A DNA stretch of 52,710 bases from Opitutales bacterium (lineage in GTDB: Bacteria; Verrucomicrobiota; Verrucomicrobiia; Opitutales; UBA953). Made by a program: the position numbers and the translations under genes. The DNA lies in contig JAGBIL010000003.1 of NCBI GenBank assembly GCA_017935025.1, positions 1-52,710 of the forward strand. The letters are read 5' to 3'. Positions 8,873-16,619 of the stretch are shown one piece after another (position 1 is the stretch's first letter; every line of letters starts with the position of its first letter). Under the pieces are notes generated by a model. That model was not told where the DNA came from, did not search any database, and was given only the letters and a program-made list of their open reading frames with translations.

Positions 8873-9712
8873 TTACTTGCGGCGGCGGCGCACCAGAGAG
8901 AGAGCCGCAACGGCGGCACCGAGTCCGGCAATCAACGGGAACATCGACGGCTCGGGAACACGCGCCCCGTATCCTTCGTCCCACATCGCAACAATTTCTT
9001 TTTCCGTGAGCGGACGCGTCCAGATCGCGTAGTCGTCGATGTACGCCCAGTGATTATTGGACCCCGGCGCAGAGAACGCGCCGTTCCCGGAACCGCCGAC
9101 AAGCGTTTCAATCCCCGTGCCGATTACTCCCGCAGGAATTTTCTGCGGATTGCCGAGGCGTTTACCGTCGCCGTAAAACGTCACGGTTCCCGCCTTGCGG
9201 TCAACAACGAACGCGACGTGGTGCCAGTTGCCGTCGGTCATTTTCGGGAAGCCGAGATTGACGTGCGTTCCGCCGACGGAGAGCGAAAGGTTTTTTCCGT
9301 CAATTGCCGTAATCGCCCAGCCCGGTTCATTCGGTTTGAGCCAGTCTTTGTTGCCGGAAATCATTGCCGGAGTGTTGCCGGTTTTTTCGGTTTTAAACCA
9401 AAACGCGACAGAGAAGCTGTCTTCAAAATAACCGTCGAGCTCGCCGAGATTGACGGTGTAGTTGTTCGGCTCCGTGCTTCGTCCGTTCCCGTTTTTAAAC
9501 GCTGCGGAATAAACGAACTTCCCGCTCGTAAGACGCGCGGTCGGACGCATCCCGAAAATGCCGGCTTCGCGATCCTCCCCGCAAACGTTTTTGACGGGAT
9601 TTTTTGCATCGTCAAAATCCATGTAATACAAAAGACCTTCGTCACGGCGCGCGAACAACGCACACGGGAGAGCAAGGGCGGCAATGAAGCAAAAGCGAAA
9701 GATATTTTTCAT
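8873..9712 (-). CDS. Secreted LamG-like lectin-fold protein with PEP-CTERM tail
   Basis: An exported 279-residue protein. A signal peptide (FRFCFIAALALPCALFA) leads into a single concanavalin/LamG-type jellyroll domain, marked by SVAFWFKTE, WHHVAFVVDRKAGTVTFYGDGK and the closing YIDDYAIWTRPLTEKEI. The C-terminus carries a PEP-CTERM sorting signal: the VPEPS motif, a hydrophobic helix and the RRRRK tail. In families with this tail, an exosortase removes the C-terminus and anchors or secretes the protein, usually alongside exopolysaccharide. A carbohydrate-binding or surface role is inferred. The gene is followed by its own terminator. Confidence 0.9.
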   Translation of the reverse strand: MKNIFRFCFIAALALPCALFARRDEGLLYYMDFDDAKNPVKNVCGEDREAGIFGMRPTARLTSGKFVYSAAFKNGNGRSTEPNNYTVNLGELDGYFEDSFSVAFWFKTEKTGNTPAMISGNKDWLKPNEPGWAITAIDGKNLSLSVGGTHVNLGFPKMTDGNWHHVAFVVDRKAGTVTFYGDGKRLGNPQKIPAGVIGTGIETLVGGSGNGAFSAPGSNNHWAYIDDYAIWTRPLTEKEIVAMWDEGYGARVPEPSMFPLIAGLGAAVAALSLVRRRRK

Positions 9713-9795
9713 CGCGAAAAATAATGAAATGAGCCCGTTTTTAACGCAATCATGAAAAGCAGAAAATTGTAGGTGAAAAATTCAGGCGAGCGGCA

Positions 9796-10707
9796 TTATT
9801 TCTTTGCTTTTGTGCGGTCGCGGAAGGCAACGCGCGTAAGAATGTTTACACAGAGAACGGCAACGGCAATAACGAGCGCAGCCCCCCAACCTGCCGTGTG
9901 CATTTCTTCAAACGGCGAATTGGTGGCGTATTCCGTAATCAGAACCGGCATATTCGCCGTCGGCTCGGAGAAAAATCCCGTCGGCCACGCGTCCGCAAAC
10001 ATCGCCGTGAAAAGTAGCGGCGCGGTTTCGCCGGAAACGCGGGCGAGCGAGAGCAGCACGCCCGTAAGCAACCCGTTTTTTGCCGCGCGGCAAATGATGC
10101 AAAGCGTCGTCCGCGCACGTGACATACCGAGCGCGAGCCCGCTTTCCCGCAACGTGTCCGGCACCATCGCAAGCATATCTTCCGTAGTTCGCATAATCAC
10201 CGGGAACATGATAATCGCGAGCGCGACCGCTCCCGCGAAGCCGGAAAAATGCCCCGTCGGAATCACCAAAATCGTATAAACGAAGAGCCCGACAATGACC
10301 GACGGCATCCCCATCATCACGTTCGCGCTGAAACGCAACGCGGCGGCGATTTTCCCCTTGCGACCGAATTCCGAAAGATAAATTCCCGCGGCAACGGCGA
10401 GCGGAACGGCAATCACAGCACCACAAGCGGTGATGAAAAGCGTGCCGAGCAACGCGTTCGCTATTCCGGAGTCAGGAATCCCGTAAGGCTTGGAAGGATT
10501 GGTCAAAAATCCGAAGTCAATCGCGGGAACGCCATGCGAAACAACCGTGAAGAGAATCCACGCCATCGCTCCGACGGCGAGCGCAACCGCGAAAACGGAA
10601 AACAGTCTGACGACGAGATCCGTCGCCTTGCGGAAAAACAGCGGTCGCCGCCGCGGAGACACCACAGAAACGGAAACAACGGGAATTTCGGAAGAAGAAT
10701 TACTCAT
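9796..10707 (-). CDS. pstA: Phosphate ABC transporter permease PstA
   Basis: One of the two inner-membrane permeases of the high-affinity phosphate transporter. It has about six hydrophobic helices and the conserved binding-protein-dependent permease loop (ESGLALGMSRARTTLCII). The ATG at 10707 starts MSNSSSE; an in-frame start at 10755 exists only because a heptad-repeat array lies there (it would add MRYSLFTINYS), so it is rejected. It is the last gene of the porin-pstS-pstC-pstA cluster. No ATPase gene pstB follows, which is unusual for a pst operon. Confidence 0.93.
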   Translation of the reverse strand: MSNSSSEIPVVSVSVVSPRRRPLFFRKATDLVVRLFSVFAVALAVGAMAWILFTVVSHGVPAIDFGFLTNPSKPYGIPDSGIANALLGTLFITACGAVIAVPLAVAAGIYLSEFGRKGKIAAALRFSANVMMGMPSVIVGLFVYTILVIPTGHFSGFAGAVALAIIMFPVIMRTTEDMLAMVPDTLRESGLALGMSRARTTLCIICRAAKNGLLTGVLLSLARVSGETAPLLFTAMFADAWPTGFFSEPTANMPVLITEYATNSPFEEMHTAGWGAALVIAVAVLCVNILTRVAFRDRTKAKK

Positions 10708-10720
10708 GGGAAAACTTTTT

Positions 10721-10843
10721 AGTGAATAGTTAATAGTGAATAACGAATAACGCATTCTTCAAAATGGAACCTTCGGCGGTATTTGCTCGAACGAGCAAAA
10801 ATCTTAGCACTGAATTATTCACTATTCATTATTCGTTATTAAT
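10721..10843. repeat. Heptad-repeat element between pstC and pstA
   Basis: The left array (10721-10752) consists of 7-base units of the type AGTGAAT, AGTTAAT, AGTGAAT, AACGAAT. The right array (10813-10843) holds the reverse-complement type (ATTATTC, ACTATTC, ATTATTC, GTTATTA). Between them is a 60-base core with a TTTGCTC-GAAC-GAGCAAA hairpin. The same core is found, inverted, at 37611-37671 between atpB and atpE. In a pst transcript the two arrays would pair into a long stem. Confidence 0.85.
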
Positions 10844-10849
10844 TGATAT

Positions 10850-11773
10850 CTACGCTTTTTCGCCGCGTTTGGCAGAAGTCAAATGCAGGTAATACTGAGC
10901 GAAAACCTGAATTCCGAACGACATCGCAAGTAACACGAGTCCGAGCGCGAAAAGCGCGCTGCGCTGGAGTCCGTCCGCTTCCGCAAAATTGTTCGCAAGA
11001 GTCGCGGCAATCGTCGTTCCCGAGTCAAAGAGCGCGCCGGGAACTTCCATCATGTTTCCGACAACGAAAAGCACCGCCATCGTTTCGCCGAGCGCGCGCC
11101 CGAGTCCGATAAACACACCGCCGAGCAAGCCGCGCACGCCGTATTTCATCACGATATCTTTCGCACATTCCCATTTCGTACAACCGATTCCGTAGGCGGA
11201 TTCGCGTAAAACCGCAGGCGTCATTTTAAAAACGTCGCGCATAATCGCGCAAATATACGGCAAAATCATCAGCGCAAGAATCAGTCCCGCCGTGAAAAAT
11301 CCGAAACCGTTGAAACCGTATTCGCCGACCAAAAGCCCGCCGAGCACGGGAACGTTTTCCAAACCGATCGTTTCCGCAAGAAACGGCTGAACGTAATTTT
11401 GCATCAGCGGCGCGAGAACGAAAAGCCCCCACATCCCGTAAATCACGCTCGGAATCGCGGCGAGCAAGTCGATCGCCTGCGAAAGCACGCGCCCGACAAG
11501 CGGCGGAGCGTCCGTCAGATAAAGCGCGGAAACGAAGGCAAGCGGGAGCGCGACGGCGAGCGCAATCACCGTCGTGAGCAGCGTTCCCGCGATCGACGGG
11601 AGCGCACCGAATTTTTCGGCAACCGGGTCCCATTCCGACGACCAGAGAAACCCGAGCCCGAATTGCGCCCAGGCATCGCTCGAATTGACGAAAAGCTGGA
11701 CAAAAAAGCTCAGCATCAGCAACCCGATCAAACAGGCGCAACCGAGGCAAAGCGTCTTGAAAAAGGAATCCAT
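10850..11773 (-). CDS. pstC: Phosphate ABC transporter permease PstC
   Basis: The second permease of the Pst complex, partner of PstA. At 307 residues it has the N-terminal helix and a periplasmic region (WAQFGLGFLWSSEWDP) characteristic of PstC, followed by six further hydrophobic segments. The cytoplasmic EAA-like loop reads ESAYGIGCTKWECAKDIVM. Heptad-repeat elements separate it from pstS upstream and pstA downstream, so the operon is spread out, but all four genes point the same way. Confidence 0.93.
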   Translation of the reverse strand: MDSFFKTLCLGCACLIGLLMLSFFVQLFVNSSDAWAQFGLGFLWSSEWDPVAEKFGALPSIAGTLLTTVIALAVALPLAFVSALYLTDAPPLVGRVLSQAIDLLAAIPSVIYGMWGLFVLAPLMQNYVQPFLAETIGLENVPVLGGLLVGEYGFNGFGFFTAGLILALMILPYICAIMRDVFKMTPAVLRESAYGIGCTKWECAKDIVMKYGVRGLLGGVFIGLGRALGETMAVLFVVGNMMEVPGALFDSGTTIAATLANNFAEADGLQRSALFALGLVLLAMSFGIQVFAQYYLHLTSAKRGEKA

Positions 11774-11783
11774 TTTTTTGAAA

Positions 11784-11940
11784 GGTTACGGGTGAATGGT
11801 GACAAGTGACAGGTTCTCACCTTTTCGGCAAACGCGTGGAACGTTGAATGTGTAATGTTTAATAAACAATAAACCTTAAACAATCCACGCGCCGCAGGCG
11901 CTGTATTAACCGGTCACCTGTCTCCGCCCACCTGTTACGT
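11784..11940. repeat. Nested heptad-repeat element between pstS and pstC
   Basis: The outer left array (11784-11817) reads GGTTACG, GGTGAAT, GGTGACA, AGTGACA. The outer right array (11910-11940) is the inverted type (CCGGTCA, CCTGTCT, CCGCCCA, CCTGTTA). Inside lies a second array pair with a different unit (AACGTTG, AATGTGT, AATGTTT, then AATAAAC, AATAAAC, CTTAAAC), itself bounded by CGCGTGGA and TCCACGCG. This looks like one element inserted into another. Confidence 0.8.
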
Positions 11941-12998
11941 TAGTTCAGTGCTTTTTCCCGAATGAGAGAAACGACGTTTTCCGGAATCGGAACGTAATTC
12001 AGGCGCGCTGCGGAAGAAGCGCCTTCCGTAAAGCACCAGTTAAAGTAATCTTTCAGCGCCGCTTTCGTTCCCGCGTCCGCATCTTTGCGGAGCAAAACGT
12101 AAGTAACACCGGTAATCGGCCACGATTCTGCGCCGGGCTGATCGGTGAGCATCATCAGAAATCCGGGAGCGTTTTTCCAATCCGCGTTCGCCGCACTCGC
12201 CGCAAAACTTTTCGCCGTCGGAGCGATAAACGCACCGCTTTGATTTTCAAGTTGCGTGCAATTCAGGTTCGCTTCCAGCGCATACGTATATTCGGTGTAG
12301 CCGATGCTTCCGCGAATTTTGGCAACGTTGTTACAAACGCCCGGATTCTTTTGTCCGCCGATTCCGACCGGCCATTTGACGGACGAGCCCGCACCGACTT
12401 TTTCCTTCCATTCGCCGGAAATCTTGCTCAGATAATCCGTGAAAATAAACGTCGTTCCCGAAGAATCCGAGCGACGCACTACCGTAATTTTCAGATTTTT
12501 CGGAAGGCGTACGCCGGGATTGATTTTCGCAATCGCGGGATCATTCCAATTCGTGATTTTCCCGAGAAAAATATCCGCCAGCACTTCGCGGCTGAGTTTG
12601 AGCTCGCCGGACTTTACGCCGGGAACGTTGACGATGACAACCACACCGCCCGTGAGCATCGGAAACTGGATCAGCCCGTCGTTCGCCTGCTGCTCCGCCG
12701 TAAGCGGATTATCCGTTCCCGCGAAGTCCACCGTTCCCGCCCTGATTTGGCTAAGTCCGGCACCGGAGCCGAGGCTTTGGTAGTTGACGCTCGCTCTGCC
12801 CGTCTGCGTGTAAGCGTAGGTCCACAGCTGGTAAACCGGAGCCGGGAACGACGCGCCCGCGCCGTTGAGCGTAATCGCATTTGCGGCGGGCTTTTTCGCC
12901 GGAATTGCATTTTCTGCGTCGCCGCAGCCCGACAGGAGCAATGCCGATGCCGCCGCGAAAACCGGGAAAAGTGTTCCGATGAGCAATTTCTTTTTCAT
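11940..12998 (-). CDS. pstS: Phosphate-binding lipoprotein PstS
   Basis: Periplasmic phosphate-binding component. A lipoprotein signal ends at LLSGC. The mature domain carries the family hallmarks: LNGAGASFPAPVYQLW at its start, NYQSLGSGAGLSQI, DFAGTDNPLT, and VVRRSDSSGTTFIFTDYL, where Ser, Arg and Thr side chains bind phosphate. At 352 residues the length is normal. Lipid anchoring rather than a free periplasmic form is common outside Proteobacteria. It lies between the porin and pstC genes. No clear Pho box was found upstream of the cluster. Confidence 0.95.
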   Translation of the reverse strand: MKKKLLIGTLFPVFAAASALLLSGCGDAENAIPAKKPAANAITLNGAGASFPAPVYQLWTYAYTQTGRASVNYQSLGSGAGLSQIRAGTVDFAGTDNPLTAEQQANDGLIQFPMLTGGVVVIVNVPGVKSGELKLSREVLADIFLGKITNWNDPAIAKINPGVRLPKNLKITVVRRSDSSGTTFIFTDYLSKISGEWKEKVGAGSSVKWPVGIGGQKNPGVCNNVAKIRGSIGYTEYTYALEANLNCTQLENQSGAFIAPTAKSFAASAANADWKNAPGFLMMLTDQPGAESWPITGVTYVLLRKDADAGTKAALKDYFNWCFTEGASSAARLNYVPIPENVVSLIREKALN

Positions 12999-13088
12999 AA
13001 CGTTTTCAAATATTGGTTGTTTTCGATTTTGTTCCTCTATTTTCGCGTTCCCGCGTTTAGAGATTATTCCAAAATTATTAGTTTTCGG

Positions 13089-14279
13089 TTAGAACGTTGC
13101 TTGAAGCTGGAGGCGAAACGCATTGGCGTTTTCGTCCCGTTGCCCGCCGTCGAAGTCAGTGTATTCGTACCCGGCGGAGATTTTGATATGCTTATTGGCG
13201 TAAAAATTGGCGCCGATATAAATCCCCTGAGCGGAATCGTAGTCCTTGCGTCCGTCCGTAGGGACGTTTTTGAGCTTAGACGGATCGATATTTTGATTGT
13301 CGCCGACATCGAGGCAGGAAAAGCGAATGACCGGTTCGATATTGTTATCGAATTTGTAAGCGAACGTCGCGTTCAGCCCCCACGCCGAATCCGTCATTAC
13401 CTCGCTGTCGCCGTCGGCGAAAAGTCCGTCGAAAACAGCTTGGAATCCTCCGGAAGAAATCTTCATATACGGTTCCAGACCGTAAACATTTCCGGCAACG
13501 CGTTTTGCAGCGCCGGAGGTTTCGTCATCATTCCCCGGATTGTAAACGCCGTTGATTCCGAGTTCCACGCGGGCGGCATCCGTCTCCCATTCGTAAGCGA
13601 CGTTCCCGTAGAATGCGACTCCGTCGTTTTGGTCGGCGTTAATGTCTTCCTTGTATTGATTCGTGATTGCGAAGCCGTATTTGATGTCGGAGATTTTTCC
13701 GTCCCACCAAACGCCGCCGTGGCGTCCGGCGAGCGATCCGTTTGCGAGAGTTGTGAAGTAAACGGTCGCGACGGATTGCTCGATGCAAAGCTGCGTTTTT
13801 GAGGAAGAATATTCTTCCATCACAAAGCTCGGCTTTTGGTACCCTGCCGTAAATTTTCCGGAATCGGATTTGTAAGCGATAATTGCCTTATCGACGAAAA
13901 TCGTACTGCTGTCTGCTCCGAGTTTTCCGCCTTTGTTGCCGCTGTCGATTTCAAAACCGACTTCGGCACTCCATTCGTCGGAGATTTCGCCTTTGACGGA
14001 AATCGCCGCTCGCCGAATGGCGAATCCGGAATTTGCGTTTGCGGAGTTATTTTTACTGTCGTTGTAAAAATACTGCGCCTGCGCGTAGCCGGAGATTTTG
14101 ATTTTCGCCTGCTCGGCGGCTTTTTTCAGATTCGGGAGCGTTACGGTTATTGTGTCGTCGGAATTTTTCCCGTCGGCTACACTTGTCGTTTGCGTTCCCG
14201 CGGTTTCGGCAGCGGCAACGTTCGCGATGAGCATCGCTGCTGCGGTTAAAGAGTATAGGTTGAGCTGTTTTTTCATCAT
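13089..14279 (-). CDS. Phosphate-selective porin, OprP/OprO family
   Basis: Outer-membrane beta-barrel of 396 residues. A signal peptide (LTAAAMLIANVAAAE) is followed by a short coiled segment, then alternating strands that begin with ISGYAQAQYFYND and end with a terminal aromatic (QLQATF), typical of barrel proteins. Motifs such as FAIRRAAISVKGEISDEW and VDKAIIAYKSDSGKFTAGYQKP are those of the phosphate-selective porin O/P family. Its position in front of pstS supports phosphate or polyphosphate as the solute. ATGATG is preceded by AAAGGA, a good ribosome-binding site. Confidence 0.9.
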   Translation of the reverse strand: MMKKQLNLYSLTAAAMLIANVAAAETAGTQTTSVADGKNSDDTITVTLPNLKKAAEQAKIKISGYAQAQYFYNDSKNNSANANSGFAIRRAAISVKGEISDEWSAEVGFEIDSGNKGGKLGADSSTIFVDKAIIAYKSDSGKFTAGYQKPSFVMEEYSSSKTQLCIEQSVATVYFTTLANGSLAGRHGGVWWDGKISDIKYGFAITNQYKEDINADQNDGVAFYGNVAYEWETDAARVELGINGVYNPGNDDETSGAAKRVAGNVYGLEPYMKISSGGFQAVFDGLFADGDSEVMTDSAWGLNATFAYKFDNNIEPVIRFSCLDVGDNQNIDPSKLKNVPTDGRKDYDSAQGIYIGANFYANKHIKISAGYEYTDFDGGQRDENANAFRLQLQATF

Positions 14280-14427
14280 TTTCCTTTAATGAATTGAAGT
14301 CCCTACAGCCTACGCCTGTTATGTTGCAGAAATATTTGTTCCGAGTTAGGAATGCGTTAAATCCGTTTTGTTTCGGAATAATCTCTACGTCCGAAAAGAT
14401 AATTGCACGGGAAAACCGATCTCCGGA

Positions 14428-14459
14428 CGGGCGACGTTGTTGCAACCGCCCGGATTTTT
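14428..14459 (+). promoter_or_regulatory. GC-rich hairpin with short T tract upstream of the thioredoxin gene
   Basis: A two-part stem (CGGGCG at 14428-14433 with CGCCCG at 14447-14452, plus GTTG with CAAC inside) is followed by GATTTTT on the plus strand. It lies about 95 bases before the ATG of the thioredoxin-fold gene and upstream of the divergent porin. It could be an attenuator in that leader, or chance structure. Confidence 0.3.
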
Positions 14460-14552
14460 GTCCGCAGATACCGATCCTAAACGGCGGGAACACACAAATT
14501 CCTATAAAAACAGTTGAAATTAAAGGGCCATTCTCTTACAAAAGAACCCGTT

Positions 14553-15545
14553 ATGAGACCCCACAAATTCTATACTCTTGGATTGGCGCTTTGCGCCCTC
14601 GCTTGCCCGATTTTTGCCTGGGCGATTCCCGCCGCGGAGACAGACCTTGCCGCTGCCACAGAAAAAGCGAAAGCGGCACAGACTCCAATACTCGTCGAAT
14701 TTACCGGATCGGACTGGTGCCCGCCTTGCAAACATTTGCGTAAAACCGTTTTGAACACTCCGGCATTTGAAGAATTTCTCGCCCGAAAAGGCTGGGTCTA
14801 TGTCGAGCTGGATTTCCCGCGCAAGCCCGGAGCGCTCCCGCCGGAAGTCATGAAGACACGCGAAGAAATCGCGATGCGCTACGGCGTTCGCGGCTTCCCG
14901 TCGATGTTGCTCCTTGATTCCGACGGCAACCCCTACGCCGTCATCGTCGGCCCGGGAAAATCTCCCGCAGACTATTTTGACAAACTGGGCAAAGCGGAAT
15001 CTCTGAAAAAGGAATTTGAGTCCGCCGTCGCCGCCGCGCAAGAACAGCGCGGATTCGCACGCGCCGAGGCTCTCGCCGCCGCAATTGCAAAGCTCCCGCC
15101 GCATTTTCAAACGTTCCAAACGGCTCTGATTCGCGACATCATCTCCGCAGACCCCGAAGACCGCTTGGGCTTCGCAAAAAAAATACAAGAAGGAGAAATG
15201 CTTCTCGAACAACAAAAAATGCTTGAGGCGTTTTTTGAAACTACGCGCGGCAAGACGACTCCCGAACACCTTCAAAAAAGCCGCCTCGAAGCACTGAAAC
15301 TTTTGGAAAATAAAGATTTGCTTCCTCCGATCCGCTTGGCGTTGAACAAGTTCATCAGCGACGGCTACGCGATGGAGCACAATATCGAAAAAGCACTTGA
15401 ATACCTGAAATTGGCACAAGCATCCGATCCCGAATCCCGCGAAGGCAAACGCCTCGTTTCCTGGATTCAGAATATGGAGCGCGTTCTCGCATCCATCAAA
15501 GAATCCGAAGCTAAGTCGAAAAAAGACTCTGACGGGAAGAAATAA
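14553..15545 (+). CDS. Secreted thioredoxin-fold protein
   Basis: A 330-residue exported protein with signal peptide MRPHKFYTLGLALCALA. The N-terminal domain is thioredoxin-like with redox motif DWCPPCK, the downstream cis-proline in RGFPSMLLLD, and a preceding strand ILVEFTGS. Residues ~170-320 form a helical, charged region with TPR-like character. It probably reduces or isomerises disulfides in the periplasm. The open frame starts at a TTG at 14514, but the ATG at 14553 opens the signal peptide and is preferred. The gene is monocistronic and ends at a strong terminator. The porin gene diverges from it. Confidence 0.85.
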   Translation: MRPHKFYTLGLALCALACPIFAWAIPAAETDLAAATEKAKAAQTPILVEFTGSDWCPPCKHLRKTVLNTPAFEEFLARKGWVYVELDFPRKPGALPPEVMKTREEIAMRYGVRGFPSMLLLDSDGNPYAVIVGPGKSPADYFDKLGKAESLKKEFESAVAAAQEQRGFARAEALAAAIAKLPPHFQTFQTALIRDIISADPEDRLGFAKKIQEGEMLLEQQKMLEAFFETTRGKTTPEHLQKSRLEALKLLENKDLLPPIRLALNKFISDGYAMEHNIEKALEYLKLAQASDPESREGKRLVSWIQNMERVLASIKESEAKSKKDSDGKK

Positions 15546-15569
15546 TTCCGGTTGCTCCGATTTCAAAAA

Positions 15570-15607
15570 AGCGTTCCCGCGATCTCTTCGCGGGAACGCT
15601 TTTTTTT
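15570..15607 (+). terminator. Rho-independent terminator made of an inverted GGGAACG pair
   Basis: A 12-bp perfect stem (AGCGTTCCCGCG at 15570-15581, CGCGGGAACGCT at 15589-15600) is followed by seven T residues. Both arms are copies of the overrepresented GCGGGAACG word. It terminates the thioredoxin-fold gene. Confidence 0.93.
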
Positions 15608-15718
15608 ACAGTTCTCCGGAACAAAAGAAGGATACTCGCGCCCGTGAACGCTTGATTCTCGATGCATTTTTCTCCAAACTTGCGCAAAACCCCAAACTTC
15701 TTCGGGAGAAAGCAAGTT

Positions 15719-16564
15719 ATGACGAATACTCCGACCACCCTTTCCCAAGCGCCGGACAGCATCAAAGCGGAAAACGTGTCAGCCGCCAAAATCAGCCTGC
15801 GCAATGTCAGCAAAACCTTTCGCTCGCGCCAAGGCAGCGTCCTCGCGTTGGACAACGTATCGCTCGATGTTGCCGAAGGCGAATTTCTCTGCCTCGTCGG
15901 TCCCAGCGGTTGCGGGAAATCCACGATTCTGAACCTGATTGCCGGGCTCGACACCGCCACGGAAGGCGAAGTGCTGATGGAAGGCGAACCGATTACCGGC
16001 CCCGGGCGGGAACGCATGGTGATGTTTCAGGAAGCGGCGCTGTTCCCGTGGCTGGACGTTTTGCAAAACGTCATGTTCGGACTGCGCCTGAAACCGAATC
16101 TGAACAATGCCGAGCGCGAGGAAGTCGCCATGTTCTACCTCAACCTCGTCGGTCTGCAAAAATTTTACCGTTCGCACATTCACGAGCTTTCCGGCGGGAT
16201 GAAACAGCGCGTTGCCCTCGCTCGCTCGCTCGCGCCGAACCCGCGAATCCTGCTAATGGACGAACCGTTTTCCGCCCTCGATGCCATGACGCGGGAACAG
16301 CTCTACGGAGACCTCCAGCGCATTTTCGTGCAACGGCAAAAAACCATCGTTTTCGTCACGCACAATATTCGCGAAGCCGCCTGCCTCGGAGACCGCATCA
16401 TTTTGCTTTCGCCGAATCCGGGACGCATTGCGCACGACTTCCGCGTCAATCTCCCGCGCCCGCGCGACATCAACGATCCCGCGCTTTCGCAAACCTCCAT
16501 TCCGATTACTGCCGCGCTGAAAAACCATTTGAAAAAATCCGGCAACGTCGCTGAAGCCGACTAA
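15719..16564 (+). CDS. ABC transporter ATP-binding protein, sulfonate/taurine/nitrate type
   Basis: ATPase subunit of an importer of the SsuB/TauB/NrtC group. Walker A is GPSGCGKST, the Q-loop lies in MVMFQEAALFPWLDVL, the signature is LSGGMKQR, Walker B is ILLMDEPFSALD and the switch His is in VFVTHNIREA. The FPWLDV phrase after the Q-loop and the THNIREAACLGDRI ending are typical of this group. The ATG at 15719 has GGGAGAAAG upstream; an earlier in-frame ATG at 15662 lacks such a site. It lies 55 bases before the fused binding-protein/permease gene and clearly forms one transporter with it. Confidence 0.93.
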   Translation: MTNTPTTLSQAPDSIKAENVSAAKISLRNVSKTFRSRQGSVLALDNVSLDVAEGEFLCLVGPSGCGKSTILNLIAGLDTATEGEVLMEGEPITGPGRERMVMFQEAALFPWLDVLQNVMFGLRLKPNLNNAEREEVAMFYLNLVGLQKFYRSHIHELSGGMKQRVALARSLAPNPRILLMDEPFSALDAMTREQLYGDLQRIFVQRQKTIVFVTHNIREAACLGDRIILLSPNPGRIAHDFRVNLPRPRDINDPALSQTSIPITAALKNHLKKSGNVAEAD

Positions 16565-16619
16565 CGGAAACGCCGTTCCCGCCGTTTTTCAGATTTTTAA
16601 ATTTCTGGATAAATAAAAA

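Noticed and set aside
10708..10755. N-terminal extension of PstA starting MRYSLFTINYS
   Set aside because: The extension is translated heptad repeat. The ATG at 10707 gives a family-like start.
11911..13802. Plus-strand open frames opposite pstS, porin, atpA and gltX (for example 12240-13802 and 31911-33302)
   Set aside because: They mirror well-identified genes on the other strand. GC-rich third positions create long antisense frames here; none shows a domain.
14280..14552. Pho box or riboswitch in the porin-thioredoxin gap
   Set aside because: No pair of CTGTCAT-like direct repeats and no known riboswitch consensus could be found; only an isolated hairpin.
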